Assembly (NCBI GenBank): GCA_003988855.1
Contig: QYAI01000016.1
Location: forward strand, 499,648 to 563,647
Direction of reading: 5' to 3'
Source of the DNA: Arachnopeziza araneosa
Lineage: Eukaryota; Ascomycota; Leotiomycetes; Helotiales; Arachnopezizaceae
Length of the DNA: 64,000 bases
The position numbers and the translations under genes were made by a program. Below the pieces are notes generated by a model that searched no databases, was not told the DNA's origin, and was given only the letters and a program-made list of their open reading frames with translations. Shown piece by piece: positions 22,999-34,957 of the stretch. The number at the start of each line of letters is the position of its first letter. Position 1 is the first letter of the stretch.

Positions 22999-23002
22999 CT
23001 AA
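22730..23002 (+). CDS. Hypothetical protein, doubtful
   Basis: Open frame of 90 codons starting at ATG 22730, with a normal-looking amino-acid mix (IDECPTIGEAYHERYWHRT) and no domain I recognise. It converges on, and overlaps by four bases, the stop of the thiolase gene. It could be a fragment of a longer dead gene. Confidence 0.25.
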   Translation: MGSTVYILQNPTTTFTLANRNVLIDECPTIGEAYHERYWHRTNSFLTFSIAVKRRRLDHGDIYACWDAVWKKEGVKLPIYLIHPNHIIQS

Positions 23003-24419
23003 AACCTAGCTTCCACTTTCTTTTCCGTATCTCCTAAAGCCCATTCACTTTTCTTCGTCCTACTTCTCACAGCACTAGCTTGAGCCTCTGTAAATCCTTT
23101 CGCTTCGACAGCAGGATTATATCCCAATTTGTTCTTTTTCCCTACCTCTTCACTGCTAACTGCCTCGTTACTCTTCCCATCTGCACGTTTATATACCGTG
23201 ACTACAACCGCGCCACCAAGTCCCAAATTATGTTGAAGAGCTACTCTTGTGTCCTTGATTAATCTGTTGTTTGCCCATCCACGAAGATGCCACACCAATT
23301 CAGCGCATTGAGCAATACCGCTTGCACCAAGTGGATGGCCCTTTGATATCAGTCCACCAGAGGGGTTGATGACTACTTTTCCGCCATATGTAATGTCTCC
23401 ATTTCGGACCAATTCGTGGGCTTTCCCCGGTGGTGATAGGCCGAGAGAATCGATGACGATCATTTCATTAGCGGAGAAGCAGTCATGGAGTTCGCAGACC
23501 TTGACATCCTGAGGTGTAATGCCTGCTTCCTTCATAGCTACACCGGCCGCGTATTTGGTCATCTCGAAACCCATGAGGTCGATGGCGGAGCGGGAGAATA
23601 GGCTTGGTGCGTCAGTTGCCAAGCACTGTCCGGCAATCAATACCGCTTGTTCCTTCAAATGTGGTCTTGCGTCCAAGAAATCTTGGGATACTAGAATCGC
23701 GGCTGCTCCACCATCAGACGTGGGACAGCATTGTAGTTTCGTGAGGGGTTCGTGGATCATGGGCGCTTTCATGATTTGTTCGAGGGTATAGACATCTTGG
23801 AATTGAGAATATGGATTTCGTTGCGAATGTTCGTGGTTTATGCGTGCGATCTCAGCAAAGTCTTCGGGTTTGGCACCGTATCTGCAGAGGTTAGTAATGT
23901 GGTGTGAAGGAAAATGGGTTCAGACTTCTCCATGTATTCTCTTCCGGCATTGCCAAACATTTGCGCTGCTCCCGGTGCATTGGTGATTCCGCGAGTGACG
24001 CGCATCATTTCTCCTGATGTGCCCGTTGGATTTGATCGATCCTGCCAGAAGCTCTGCAGACTCCCTGGCATCATTTTCTCAAACCCGACGACCATGATAC
24101 AATCTGCTCCGCCATGACTGATGATATTCCGCGCGAGATGTAAACCGGTCGATCCAGTTGAGCAGTTGTTATTCACATTGTAAATAGGGATCTGGGTCAT
24201 TCCGAATTGGTAAAAGACTCGCTGGCCGCAAGTAGAGTCGCCATAACAATAGCAGGCCACGCCTTGGTCGACATCGTCGTAGTTGATCTGGCCATCGAGT
24301 AGGGCTTTAATTCCGGCTTCAAAACCGAGTTCTGTATAGTCAACTTTGCCTCTTGGCTTGATAAACTTTGTCATGCCTACGCCGAGGACGTAACATGGCT
24401 CGTTGCGTTTGATAACCAT
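22999..24419 (-). CDS. SCP2-type thiolase / sterol carrier protein X-like acyltransferase
   Basis: Peroxisomal-type 3-ketoacyl-CoA thiolase that cleaves the last C-C bond in beta-oxidation of branched or sterol side chains. Exons 23926-24419 and 22999-23881, with a 44-nt intron, give 458 residues. The donor is a weak GTCTGA, but the splice alone restores REYMEK-YGAKPEDFAEIARINHEH. Active-site Cys86 lies in NNNCSTGS. The His of GHPLGASG and the motif CELHDCFSANE are present, as is NLGLGGAVVVTVY. The C-terminal SCP2 sterol-binding domain is absent. The last residues are ARF, close to but not a standard PTS1 signal. The gene looks intact. Its neighbours (FAD monooxygenase relic, SDR, MDR) would fit a catabolic island. 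Confidence 0.88.
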
Positions 24420-25130
24420 TGTGAGAGGAGTGTTTTAAAGGACGATTGAGAATTGACAGTAAGAGAAAGAGAGGTGAGGTTGTAGAATGCTAGGTAAATG
24501 ATCTGTTATGTCGACAAAGGAAATAATAGTATAGAAGAGAGAGGTGTTATCAATTACCTTGGTTCTCCACACGGTGACCAAGGAAGGTCAGGAAAAAATG
24601 CGGGGAGGATACCGAGGCTCCTGAGCTGGGAGTGATTGTGCCTTGCGGTAGAAGTCACATGCCCGAAGCATCCTGAATAAATTTTGGCCTCTTATGCGTT
24701 CCCGCTACAATTTTCCTGCTTAATTTTCCCGGGATCCATTTGAGTTGTCTAACAGAATTCCTGATGGAGCTGATTTTGATTTTCTCGACCGAAAGCACGT
24801 GATCAAGAACAAAAGTCTTGCACTTGACTGTCTTCATTTGGTCAACTACTATATAGCAAATTGCAAAGGCTGTAGGAAAAATGCTACTAAGTCTTTTCAT
24901 ATTCGGGCATACCTAGAGTGTTAACGTAACGCTATATCTACCTTCCAGAACCTCTCAGTGGTAACTGAACAAGCTTGAGCAGGGGTTTGTTCTAGGCCTA
25001 AGCTGGGTTTGGACCCTCTCGCTTGAAGTACTTCGTAATCTGTTTCTTGTGAAACATCTCTACTATATCTCTTCTAAACATAGGCTACGAAATTACCTAG
25101 CTCAGTCTTTCCCAATTGCTTTCCCTCGTT
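24420..25130. other. Intergenic, divergent promoters of the thiolase and a HET gene
   Basis: About 700 bp between two divergent starts. A GCACGTGATC E-box lies near 24795. No gene seen. Confidence 0.45.
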
Positions 25131-27070
25131 ATGACCGGTAATTCAAACGGTAGCATGTATGATGCGACGCAAGAGTGCGGGTTTTATCAGAATCACCCTA
25201 TTATGAATGGAACCCGCAACATCCGCCTTCTCTCTCTCCAGCCTGGAGATTTCATCGATACTATCAAGTACGAAGTCCGAAGTGTGAATCTGGATCAAGA
25301 GGGTCTGGAATATGAAACATTGTCATACGTCTGGGGACAGAGCGCAATTCGATTATCTATACTAGTCGATGGCCAAATTACGGAAGTAACTACTAACTTG
25401 GGAAGTGCGTTGAGATATATACGAAAGAAGGAAACGGTTGTAACTCTTTGGGTCGATGCACTATGTATCAACCAGAGAGATAAAATTGAGAAGACCCATC
25501 AGGTTGGAATGATGGGGGAGATATATAGAACGTGTTCTGCGGTGCATATATGGCTTGGATGCGATGACTATACCACATCCGAAGACCTGGCAAGCGCGTA
25601 TACTTATAATTTGTACCTACGCGTACATACTACCCAGATTCGGACAATATAGTAGACTGACTTCACTAAGTGCAAGACTCGGATCCTTTCGAAATTTTCC
25701 ATCACTTCGCTCAAGACAAACACCTATATGGATTACCGAACTTCATGTACAATAACGACAAAAATGAATACGAATACACTAGAAGTAAAGGTGTAGAATC
25801 ACACTTTCAGGGCCCAATCTGGGCCGGATTACACAAGGTTACACAAAGTCCTTGGTGGTCCCGCTTATGGACTGTGCAAGAAGCCGTTCTGCCACCTAAG
25901 GTCCAGGTTCTCTATGGCCCCTGGAGCATACCCTGGGATCCCTTCATCTCTTATTACAAAACTTGGAACTACCATGTTGAGAATTGCTGCTTTCACGCAT
26001 TCTATACTTTGCCAGAACAGTTGTCTAAAGATTTTGCTCCTCATGTTTATCAAGTAACCTATATATCCAGAGGTCGCACAATATGGCAACACCAATTTCA
26101 AGCTCCACTTTTCTATCAGATCGTTCATGCTGGAAACCCAAAACTGGCCACTGAACACCGAGATAAAGTGCTAGGTCTTCTTGGCCTTGCCAATTCAAAA
26201 ATATATGGCAACTGGTCCCCAGATTACACATTGAGGCTCGAAGAGATCTATGAGAGTGTATTTAGACTAATGATCGATGAGTCTGCAGGAAGCCTGAGGT
26301 GCTTCCTTGGATCCTGGTTTAACTCTGCTAGCTCATTGTCTCGGGAGAACCCAGATCTTCAGACGGTTCAAGTCTCTAGCCTGCCAACCTGGGTTCCAAA
26401 TTTTGCAACTTCGATGGAAATCCGACGTTGTAATGCTAAAATAAACCGTTTCAATGAGTATGATTCGTACAGTGCATCACAAGATACGACGTCAAAAGTA
26501 TCCTTTAGCCGCGACTCATCTCTTCACATGTCCGGTCAACTGGTCACGACAGTCCGGCTAGTCAACGATCTACCCCAGCACTGGCGCAATGCCGAAGATT
26601 TAATTCAAAAATGCCTCCAGAGCATCGAATCAATCACCGCTGCTGATCTCGGCCCTAAAGATCTGGATGTCATCTTACAAGTTATTCTAGGGGGAGTCTT
26701 CCACAACTCTGATTCTACTTGGATGGACAGCATGGAGGGGGAACCGGTCTCTATCGAGCCATTTCTTAATGGTGATTTACTCAAGAACACAGAGGTCGTT
26801 ACTTCCATAGGTACCGCAATATGTGGTCGATCTTTCTTGGTAACCGAAGATGGCGCAGTGGGACTAGGTCCACCTCACACAAAGGTTGGAGATGAAGTCT
26901 GGATATTATATGGTGGAAATGTACCATTTGTTGTAAGACCGCTGATTAGAAAAAATGATGGTTTTTATCACTTTGTCGGAGACTGCTATTTGAAGGGTAT
27001 TATGTTTGGAGAAGCGTTTGATAGCATGGGAATGACAGAGGAGAACGGACGACAAATTGTGTTCATATGA
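25131..27070 (+). pseudogene. HET-domain gene with one frame break
   Basis: The ATG at 25131 opens a HET domain: YETLSYVWGQSAI, TLWVDALCINQRDK, SAVHIWLGCDD. The frame ends in TAG at 25652. A second frame from about 25670 continues with DSDPFEIFHHFAQDK, PWWSRLWTVQEAVLPPK, DKVLGLLGLANS and the typical HET C-terminal module (VGDEVWILYGGNVPFVVRP...FVGDCYLKGIMFGEA), ending at 27070. I looked for an intron across 25560-25690. A branch-like CTGAC and acceptors exist, but all acceptors need a phase-1 donor and no credible one is present. The simplest reading is a single indel in a gene of about 640 residues; a missed non-canonical intron is the alternative. Confidence 0.65.
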
Positions 27071-27180
27071 CGGCACAAAACTTTCGTCCCTATCGCAATG
27101 AATTTTCTTATTTGAGATTTCTAGAAAAAGCTCAAGACACCATTTACCTGCAATTCCAGCAGATTAGGTTTGCTAATTGG

Positions 27181-28230
27181 CTAAAACCAATTTCTATCAC
27201 CATGGTGAGAAAATAGCTTTCCACTGTCAGCCAGAGTAACGTGATCAATGACGGCCAATTGATCTGCGACTGATTGCTCCACAGAAATCATATCCTTCAG
27301 ATCTGGCTCCAACCTTTGAAACGCGGAGAGGATCATGTTGAACGCTGCATCATTGAAGTCAGTAGCTAGACAAAAGTTACTCTGATATTTTTGTAGAAAA
27401 AAACTGTCAAGCACTTACCAGCTTCAGTCCTGACCCATCCTAGACTCATCGAGAGGCAAATAATACCCTCCCCTTTCAACTGCACCGCATATTTTGCAAC
27501 CAGTACATTCAGCCCTGTTTTAGCTGCGGCATAGCCAATTGCGAACGGAAGTTCCGTGGTTAGGATGACCTCCTCAACAGCCATTCCTGACGAAATTGTC
27601 ACAATCTTTTTGACGTTTCCTTTTCGAATCAAGGGAAGGAATGCGTTGGTTGTGAAAACAGCTGAGAACAAGTTGATGTCCATCTATCAGACGTAAGCTT
27701 GGATAATATTAGTCTGCACTAGGAGGAACGCACTGCTTCGAGGATGTCCGACTTCATCTGTGCACCTTGACCGATGCTGTGTCTTGTCAGTGCTATTTCA
27801 CAAGTATGATAGACTGAGACCCGTACTAGTCATCCGGTGTTTTCATAGGATCAGGACCAGCTCCACCGGCGTTATTTATCAATACATCTAGCTTCCCGCC
27901 AGTGATCGCTGAGACTTTAGCAGCAGCCTCTTCCACCTGCTTCTCGCTGGAGATCTCTGCAAGAATGACATGGACATTCGAATGAGATTTGGCTAAGTCG
28001 TAGAGTTTTGTAGCGGTCTGAACATTGCGAATGATGCCAAACACTTGATTTCCAGATTTGGAAGCCTAAGCCACATTAGACTCGCATTCTTCGCGGAGAG
28101 GGATTGAACTTGCCAGTGCTTTTACAAAATCCAACTGTTCGATGGTGTTTAGTATAGGTTATATAGCATATGTGATGGAGATACTTACTCCAATTCCTCG
28201 AGAGGCTCCAGTCACGACGTAAGAAAGCAT
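27181..28230 (-). CDS. Short-chain dehydrogenase/reductase (SDR), six exons
   Basis: NAD(P)-dependent classical SDR of 264 residues. Exons: 28189-28230, 28114-28134, 27827-28065, 27734-27776, 27419-27683, 27181-27365; introns of 54, 48, 50, 50 and 53 nt. Exon 2 is only 21 nt and intron 2 is a GC-AG intron (CTG|GCAAGT). The joined protein has TGASRGIG at residues 7-14, NNAG, a catalytic Ser in TISSG and YAAAK (Tyr-x3-Lys). Exon 4 supplies the linker YIGQGAQMKSDILEA expected in this family. No lesions. It diverges from the MDR reductase gene across 612 bp, which suggests co-regulation. Confidence 0.9.
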
Positions 28231-28842
28231 GTTTTCAAATGAATTTAATCCGTGTGGATAGTTCAACCAAAGGACTTAAGAGTTCAAGAAAGTGAGTTTC
28301 TCAATAAGAAAAGCTCTTGAGGGCAGCTCATTATTCTGTCATACAAACAATCAGTATCTATACCTCGTTTCTGAAGAAGAAAAGATTTCACAGCACACCG
28401 AAATGGAACGTTATTCATCTCGGAAGAATTGTCATTACAAATACCCCTCAATCGTTTCGGAGTAGAGCCATTGTGAGATGGGATGTGGCTTACTGCTAGA
28501 ACATGCATCGGAGTTTACCATCCATACATACCCCATGGTGTGGGGTCGTCTGGAATCAGGAGATTTCGATCTCCCTGCATGCCAAGGGATCAAGTTTCAT
28601 GCTTGTTTATTACGGTAAAAACTCTACAGTTTACTAATCACCTAAGCATCACCCGGAACTAGTCAATATAACTAGAATATTTGTGGCTGAGGAGAGAGTC
28701 GAAGGAACACGTTGTTCGGTTGAGAGACACTCTGTGTGAGTTTTATCAACATTTTTCTTACTGCACCTCCTTCATGAAGAGTATAAAGACCAAGATCTTC
28801 ACATTTTGAAGCTATCAATTTCTTCAAGTCACATAAATCACC
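28231..28842. promoter_or_regulatory. Shared promoter region of the divergent SDR and MDR genes
   Basis: 612 bp between two divergent start codons. A TATA-like GTATAAAGAC lies at 28781-28790, about 60 bp before the MDR ATG. No operator motif recognised. Confidence 0.5.
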
Positions 28843-29990
28843 ATGTCAACCATTCCTTCGACCATGCGTGCTTGGATATTCAGCAAAGCAGGCGCGCCTG
28901 CAAACGTCCTCAATTTCAACCCAGCACACCCCACACCACCTCTTTCCACGGGCTCCAATGTCCTTATTCGTGTCTCTTATGCAGCTCTCTCGTCTGCAGG
29001 CACAAATCTCATGAGCGATGTCCCATCATTCCTCCGCCACTCCGCAATTCCAGAGCTCGACTTCTCCGGCGTCATAGCAGAAGCGGGTCCTCAAGCACCG
29101 CCCGAGCTGAGTTCAGGAGCCGCTGTTTTCGGCACCATTCCTGCACTCTCTAGTGTTATTTCTGGAGCAGGTACTTCAGCTGAGTACATTGTTGTGCCTG
29201 TTGGGAACGTTATTGTCAAGCCCAAAACAGTGGGCCTGCCTGAAGCTGCTGGGCTGACCAGTCTGGCCCACACGGCAGTATCAATGGTTGAGAGAGCAAA
29301 AATAAACGCGGGTGATCAAGTTCTTGTCAATGGTGGAGGTGGAGACGTTGGTGCGATGGCGTTGCAAATCGCTAAAGCTGCCGGGGCAGTGGTAGTGGCG
29401 ACTTGCTCGGCGTTGAAAACTAACATAGTCCTACAACTGGGAGCGGAAAAGGTATTTTTAACAGTTCAAAATACCTCTAAACCAATCAGTCATAAATGAC
29501 ACAGCTCTAGGTTATCGACTATCAAGCAAACTGCCCCCTTCATGGAGTTCTTGCAGAACAATATGGGCAGCAGCAGTTTGATATTATACTTGATACGGTG
29601 GGATTACAAGACTTGTATGAGCATTCTCCTGTGTATCTAAAAACCGGTGGCGTGTATGTCAACGTCGGAACTGTCGGTATCTCGACTTCTCTCTCTCTGT
29701 GGCGATGGTTGAAGAATTCAACACACCCGCGCTTGCTGGGTGGAGTTCTACGGAAATTTATCATGTTCAATACTGTTCCAACAAAGGAACAGGGAGATAG
29801 GATTGTGTCATTGGCAGCAAAAAGAGGCTTGATGTTCGAGTGGACGCCATTCTTGAATTAGAAGATGTGTTGCTGGTAAGTCATAGTACCCTACATTGCT
29901 TTGTTTACTTACTGATTTGCCGCGCGGTAGGCGTACCAAAGAATGCGTGATGGGAAAAGGAATGGAAGATGCCTAATCAAAGTTTCTTAG
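28843..29990 (+). pseudogene. MDR-family quinone oxidoreductase / enoyl reductase with one frameshift
   Basis: Zinc-free medium-chain reductase of the quinone oxidoreductase type. Exon 1 (28843-29451) carries the GroES-like fold and GGGGDVGAMALQIAKAAG for NADPH. The intron 29452-29510 leads to VIDYQANCPLHGVLAEQYG and FDIILDTVG. The frame then breaks in an A5 run near 29817-29823 (AAKRGLMFEW stops soon after). The +2 frame restores LDVRVDAILELEDVLL, then an intron at 29876-29930, then the C-terminal AYQRMRDGKRNGRCLIKVS that ends with TAG at 29990. A single homopolymer indel could be a sequencing error or a young mutation. The start context and divergent neighbour look functional. Confidence 0.75.
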
Positions 29991-30289
29991 TAGACATCTA
30001 TAAGTCACTAGTCTATAAATGGGTAGTTAGTTGCATCTCACGTAACTTTATAATATATGTGTTTGGAATCTCATTCGTAATTACGGTCCACGCAAATTGA
30101 TGGGATACCAGGTTGCCCGTTTTAGTAAGAATGGGTTAGAATTGAACATATTCATTACCCCAGAATAATATCTGAGAATTGGTTACGCTGCGGTAGGTCA
30201 TATTCAGCGGGAAGACCGCCTGTCTGACAGCGATCAAAGAGAATCGTGTCTTGGTTGACCTGGATATCACGCATGCAAGGCCGTTTTGC

Positions 30290-30535
30290 GAAACATCAAA
30301 TCTTGGCAGTCTGACTTAAATGGAATCCGTCAGAAGCTTATCAGCAGCACATGAGATGGCGGGCTGACAATGTTTCTTTTTGAGGGTGATACAAAAAGAG
30401 TCGTTCTCGGTTGAGCAGAAAACGAAGCGGTACTGTTTTTGGACATATCAAATCTTGGCAGACTAGCCAAAATGAGATCCTGCAGAAGCTTATTGGCAGC
30501 GATGGATCTCGTCACAAGCAGTTGACAAGACTTTG
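30290..30535. repeat. Diverged direct repeat, two copies about 150 bp apart
   Basis: Both copies hold ATCAAATCTTGGCAG followed after about 30 bases by CAGAAGCTTAT and then GGCAGC/AGCAGC. Mismatches are spread along the length, so the duplication is old. Confidence 0.5.
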
Positions 30536-31010
30536 TATCAAAATAACTGTCAATGTGGCTTGATCTTGAGAATTTAGATTTCAAAGCTTTTCAAGATGAT
30601 TAATCAATAAGCGGAGAACACAAGGAATATTGGGGCTAATCGTTGTTTCTTCACGAATGCATTGCTGCCTCACAAGTTGTGGCTGGATTTTGTACCGGAA
30701 AGCAGATCCTTGAATTGCTCTGAGCAACTTCTGGTGGGAGCGTAGATGAATTTTCCACCCATGAGTCTTCCAGTCATTCAATACTAGGCCTTCGGATTCG
30801 TTCCTGCATCTGCCTCTCGGTCGAGACGTATAGCCGATCCAGGAATTCCACGGCGGGCGTGTCCTTCAAGATCTTTCCCACCTGGATCCCAGCTGAAATA
30901 AGCTGAAGGATATTCCTGTCGTCGTTAAGGGGTCGGGATTGGTGTTTGGCAGCATGGAGCATCGAGAGAGAGCTCTCCAAAATGGTTATGAACTGTTTGA
31001 TCTAACCATT

Positions 31011-31042
31011 ATATAACGCCCTAGCTATATAACGCCCTAGCT
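31011..31042. repeat. Exact 16-bp tandem duplication
   Basis: ATATAACGCCCTAGCT occurs twice in a row. The unit contains the CTAG palindrome. No gene context. Confidence 0.7.
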
Positions 31043-32797
31043 AGTATCCGTTGCTTGGTAGTAAGACACTTCAAGAGATATACCCACTCAGTCCATTCTC
31101 GGTCTTGGGGTCTTTCCACGCGCCTCTCTCCGTCGCCTAGAGGGATCGCAAACTGATACTTCCCCACGAAGTCAAAGGCACATTGAGACAGGCGGTTATT
31201 GACCTAATTGAGAATAATATCCTGCTCATGGGCCATGAGATTGGTTGGCAGATGTGGCAAGTCCTTTTCCTGCTAGGCAATATACTCCGGAGATGGGCTC
31301 GGAATAAATTGATGTGGTAGCTAGCCAAACTAGCAGAAGTAGGCTGTAAAGTTAGCCAGTCACGTGATGCGCCACGTGATAGGTCATGTGATATAAACCC
31401 GCAGGATCCCTACCACAATAAGAGAGAAAACTAATCGACAATAAATGATGTAGCTAGGTTTCAACAGGGTTGGCGTTCACCCTGGCCACCTTTCCCTTGC
31501 AACTACTCACTCTCAAGAGGAACTTCATGATATCGGCTGACGCGGTCAGAAGTCTCGCTACAGAATTTCTCGGCAGTGCAGCCGTTTTAGATAGGTTCTG
31601 GAAAAGTCGCTAGAACAATCAATCACCGCTATTCGTGTTAAACGAGCACCAACCTGTCGTTACATGTCGGGCCATGGTAGGTAGACTCGATCGCAGAGAC
31701 TTTTTACTTCAACATGTTGGATAGCTTATCAATTCTCTTCACAACCTATATTAGTGTGTACCAGCCACTTGGACATTGCCACTGCAAGCAATGAGTGAAT
31801 CACTGATGCTTGGAATCGTAGATTTGACTATGAACGAGACTACCAAGTTGAAGATAAAGAAGGGGAATATCAATGAACTGGTTGTAGCTTATGAAAGTTG
31901 AGCACAACACCACACTTGTAAGGTGTAATTTTCAGGGTAGGGTCCTGCAAGGGGCCTCGCAGATCTATACCTACTGTGTAAGCAATAATCACGAACTGCG
32001 GTACTAATCATGGTTTCTGCTTTGCCAACATATAGATGAATTCACTCAAAGCATTTAAATACCTGCATATAAAATTTCATACGAGGCTACTTATATAAGA
32101 CTCCATACATGTGGGCCCCAATTTGGCAAGTGTCAATTCTACAGACTCCAGACTTTGCTATACGATCATCGTTTTTCAAATCATTACAGATACTCTTACC
32201 CCATTGAAATGAGATTGCACATTATGCATATTCGGCAGTAACTGTGTCATACCTCTCCCCCTCGCAAAGAAGGACATACTTTGTAGACGCTGAATTGAAT
32301 GTTGCCTCAATGGCGGATTCGATACAGTAGCTGGAAGTATAAAAGTCAGTATTTTTAATAAAATTGTACTATGCGCCAGTGGCAAAAGTAAGAAACTCTT
32401 GGAAAAGCGACTCAGAAAACCGGGAAAGATCGTCCTTACTAGTCTTTTCCATTTGCTCGATTTCTTATCGTATCTTCAAGGTCGGCTCCTGGCAATTGTG
32501 AAAGGTCTGCTTTGAGGGTTACAAGCTTACTGACGTTGCTATTCATATGAATGGGAGCAGTTGGTATTTCTTTGTCGCAAAATACCTCCATTTTGCAAGT
32601 CCTTGGGCGTCTATCGCTGACTAGAAAGTCCTTGACAAATTTGATTTCTGTTGGCTGGCTCTCTTTAACAGGCTCACCCTTTTGGATGAACTAAGACATG
32701 ACATGAGCTTTATAAATCTTATGTTTGTGGCTCTACTTCCTAGTAATCCCGAGTCAGCATTTGCAAAACTAAGAGCTTCTTTGTCTGTTGATTAGAC

Positions 32798-33830
32798 TTA
32801 CTTTTTGCTCTCATCATGTATATCTTCATCAAAGCTACAATTTATTTCCACGCCGTAGTACTTCCTCACAGCTCGGGAGCCGAGACTAACGGCCGCCAGT
32901 TTGTAGTTGGCGCGGGCAAGGCCCATCATTACAGCCCCTCGCACAACTGCTGTCCAAGCATTTGGAGGTTGTAATACAAGAACTGACTTACTCACAGAGC
33001 TGCGAAGGCGTTCTTTCAGGTAATTATTCTAACCAAATCCACTAATAAGGATGACAGCACTAATTTTCTTGTTAGTAGCCTGAATCTGTCCCCTGACTAA
33101 TTTGTTTATCTTTTCCACAACTGATCTGAAGATATCGCTCGTCTCTGCTGAAGAAGCAGTAAAGCAACCGCGAGGGATGCCGAGCTTTTCATTGTTGGCA
33201 AGGCCTGGAACAAGAATAAGGTAGCCATCTGGGTTGGACGTCAACGGCGAGTACTGCTTCTTGATCTGCGTCAAGTCAGAAACTCTACCTGTACTTAAGG
33301 GATTCAAGTGGTAGACAGTATTCTTACGACAGAATCAAACTTTTCCATGGCTTCTGCAAGAATTTCGGAGTCCCACCCAGGTTGTTCTCCTAGTTTTGCC
33401 GTCAAGATGTCGCCAAATCTGCGATTAAGAAACGTGGAGCCGCAAGGGTCGCCTGTCCCAGATGCGGCCTCCTTGAATTTGAGTATCGGGTGGAGGTCTG
33501 TGACTGTGTAAGATATCAAATCGACAGTTCCACCACCGGCATCACAGAGAACAAAGCTATCTCCAATGCTGAGTCCATGAGGGTCAAGACCGTGTAGCGC
33601 ATAGATTGCAGCAGCTTCTTATTGGATTTCGATCGGATTTTCATTTACAGTAGGGTTTGCGAACTCACCGGCTCCGAAACGAGCAGAATTTCCGCAGACG
33701 ACTTAAGTCCAAAGATATCAACTGTGAAAGTATCAACCACAGAGACATTGACTCTGGATCCATGGTTCTTAGAATACCGAGAGAAACCGCAGAAGAAGTG
33801 GAGGGACACAGATACCGTGGATGGCATCTT
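32798..33830 (-). pseudogene. Hsp70-like ATPase pseudogene
   Basis: Pieces of the divergent fungal Hsp70/actin-fold family appear in order on the minus strand: AEILLVSEP (about 33665-33700), EAAAIYALHGLDPHG and FVLCDAGGGTVDLISYTVT (the phosphate loop), GDPCGSTFLNRRFGDIL, then YLILVPGLANNEKLGIPRGCF (33029-33307), AVILISGFG, and QPPNAWTAVVRGAVMMGLA with YYGVEI (32798-32995). The joints do not splice in frame: an exon ending SEP meets its partner one base off, and the phase-0 donor at about 33327 has no phase-0 acceptor. The N-terminal ATPase lobe upstream is not recognisable. I read it as a degraded gene of about 560 residues. Confidence 0.65.
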
Positions 33831-34030
33831 CCGGCATCAAAGTATAGTTGAAACATGTTTAACATGCGTGAATCTTGAAGGAGATACATTCGGCAAGAAA
33901 TTCGTCCCGGCTCTTAGATCTAGGCATTATGGAAATCTTCGAGAGCATTCTTGAGCAATATCCCGTGCCTTGCATAAAGCTTCGCTAGTGATATCCGGTG
34001 AAGTTCTCCAATACGTGCAAAAATATTTCA
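33831..34030. other. Spacer between Hsp70 relic and transposase remnant
   Basis: Probably degraded sequence of one or both neighbours. Nothing recognisable. Confidence 0.3.
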
Positions 34031-34355
34031 GCGGAAAACGATCAAAACGCGTCTAGAGAGGCATGTGCAGAAGCTTGCCAATACCGCCCAGATATCCTGT
34101 GCCGAACGTGCCCTCATCTATAATCAAAATCAGATGTTGATTAGAATGAACAGCGAAGCTAAAGTTCGCCGATCAACTATGTCAATCGTACTAGGTAAGG
34201 CGAAGGTAATGAGCCTTCAGGGCATCGAGGTGGCAGGGAAACGTGGTCGGAAGTGTAAGAGTGCTGCGCTAGAGGCAGATGAGCCAGAGCCAGAAGTGGC
34301 GCGGATAATCGATGTGCTAGTGCCATGGAAGGCACTAGTTGCGCAGATGATATGA
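34030..34355 (+). mobile_element. C-terminal remnant of a pogo/CENP-B-type DDE transposase
   Basis: The frame reads TRLERHVQKLANTAQISCAE and then KVRRSTMSIVLGKAKVMS, KRGRKCKSAALEADEPEPE and VPWKALVAQMI before its stop at 34353. This is the coiled, basic and acidic tail found after the DDE domain in fungal pogo-like transposases. The helix-turn-helix and DDE parts are missing, and the KRG segment directly follows GIEVA, which suggests an internal deletion. No terminal inverted repeats could be paired by eye. Confidence 0.65.
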
Positions 34356-34545
34356 GACTGTTGCACGGAAGAATAGAGCACTCTTTCTCTTTTTCCTCTC
34401 GGCCGGATTTGGTTTTTGGAGGCAAGAATGACATTATTGCATCGGATACAATTAATGTTCGTAGCAGTCTCGGCGCAATAGAAGAAGTTGGAGTTATGGT
34501 TCACCTGCAAGTCATTAACAAACAGTCTTTGTATCGAGGCCGGAC

Positions 34546-34957
34546 TCACTCAAATCTTTGACACCAGTGGCCGCGTCCTCGAGGAGTGTTCCACCTCCTG
34601 CCGGTTGACAGCGCTGTGAGCGGGACCAAGCACTGCGGTCGTCTTAGAAAATCGGATGCTGTTGTATTGCACTTAACGGTGGCAAGTACAATCCGTGGTC
34701 GCGAGGCGTGTAAGAATGATAATAATGTCCCCATGGATCTGTCTAGCCGGAGCCGTACGAACCAGATGGTTCTTGGTTTTATGACATAAAATCCTTTGTC
34801 AATACCCCTGGGTGAACGCCCAGTCCTGAAGGTACTGGAAGGCCACTTCTGGGCTAGATACAATGGTATCATGAGTAGGTTTCTGGCGATGGAAGGCAGG
34901 AATACGTTCAATGGCGACACTAATCTGGCCGGCCAATTCCGGGGTGATTTCTGTCAT
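34546..34957 (-). mobile_element. Possible FAR1/MULE-type transposase N-terminal fragment
   Basis: From an ATG at 34957 the frame reads AFQYLQDWAFTQGY and stops. A neighbouring frame gives KGFYVIKPRTIWFVRLRLDR. Together they resemble the FAR1-like DNA-binding start of fungal MULE transposases (a DWAFTQGF...K.RT..VRLRCDR pattern). The zinc-binding Cys is Leu here. Short, shifted and without any catalytic part, it is at most a fossil. Confidence 0.35.

Larger units (their letters stand above)
29991..32797. other. Gene-poor region of 2.8 kb
   Basis: No intact gene. It contains a diverged direct repeat (about 30290-30535), a tandem duplication of 16 bp (31011-31042) and TCACGTGA at 31360-31367. 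The weak frames at 30581-30980 and 31137-31328 may be fragments of dead elements, but I cannot name them. Confidence 0.4.

Noticed and set aside
31330..31440. Possible LTR end of a retrotransposon
   Set aside because: E-box-rich sequence and a TATA-like motif are present, but no second LTR, primer site or coding part could be found by eye.
33622..33954. 110-codon plus-strand frame
   Set aside because: Antisense to the Hsp70 relic, which carries the recognisable motifs.
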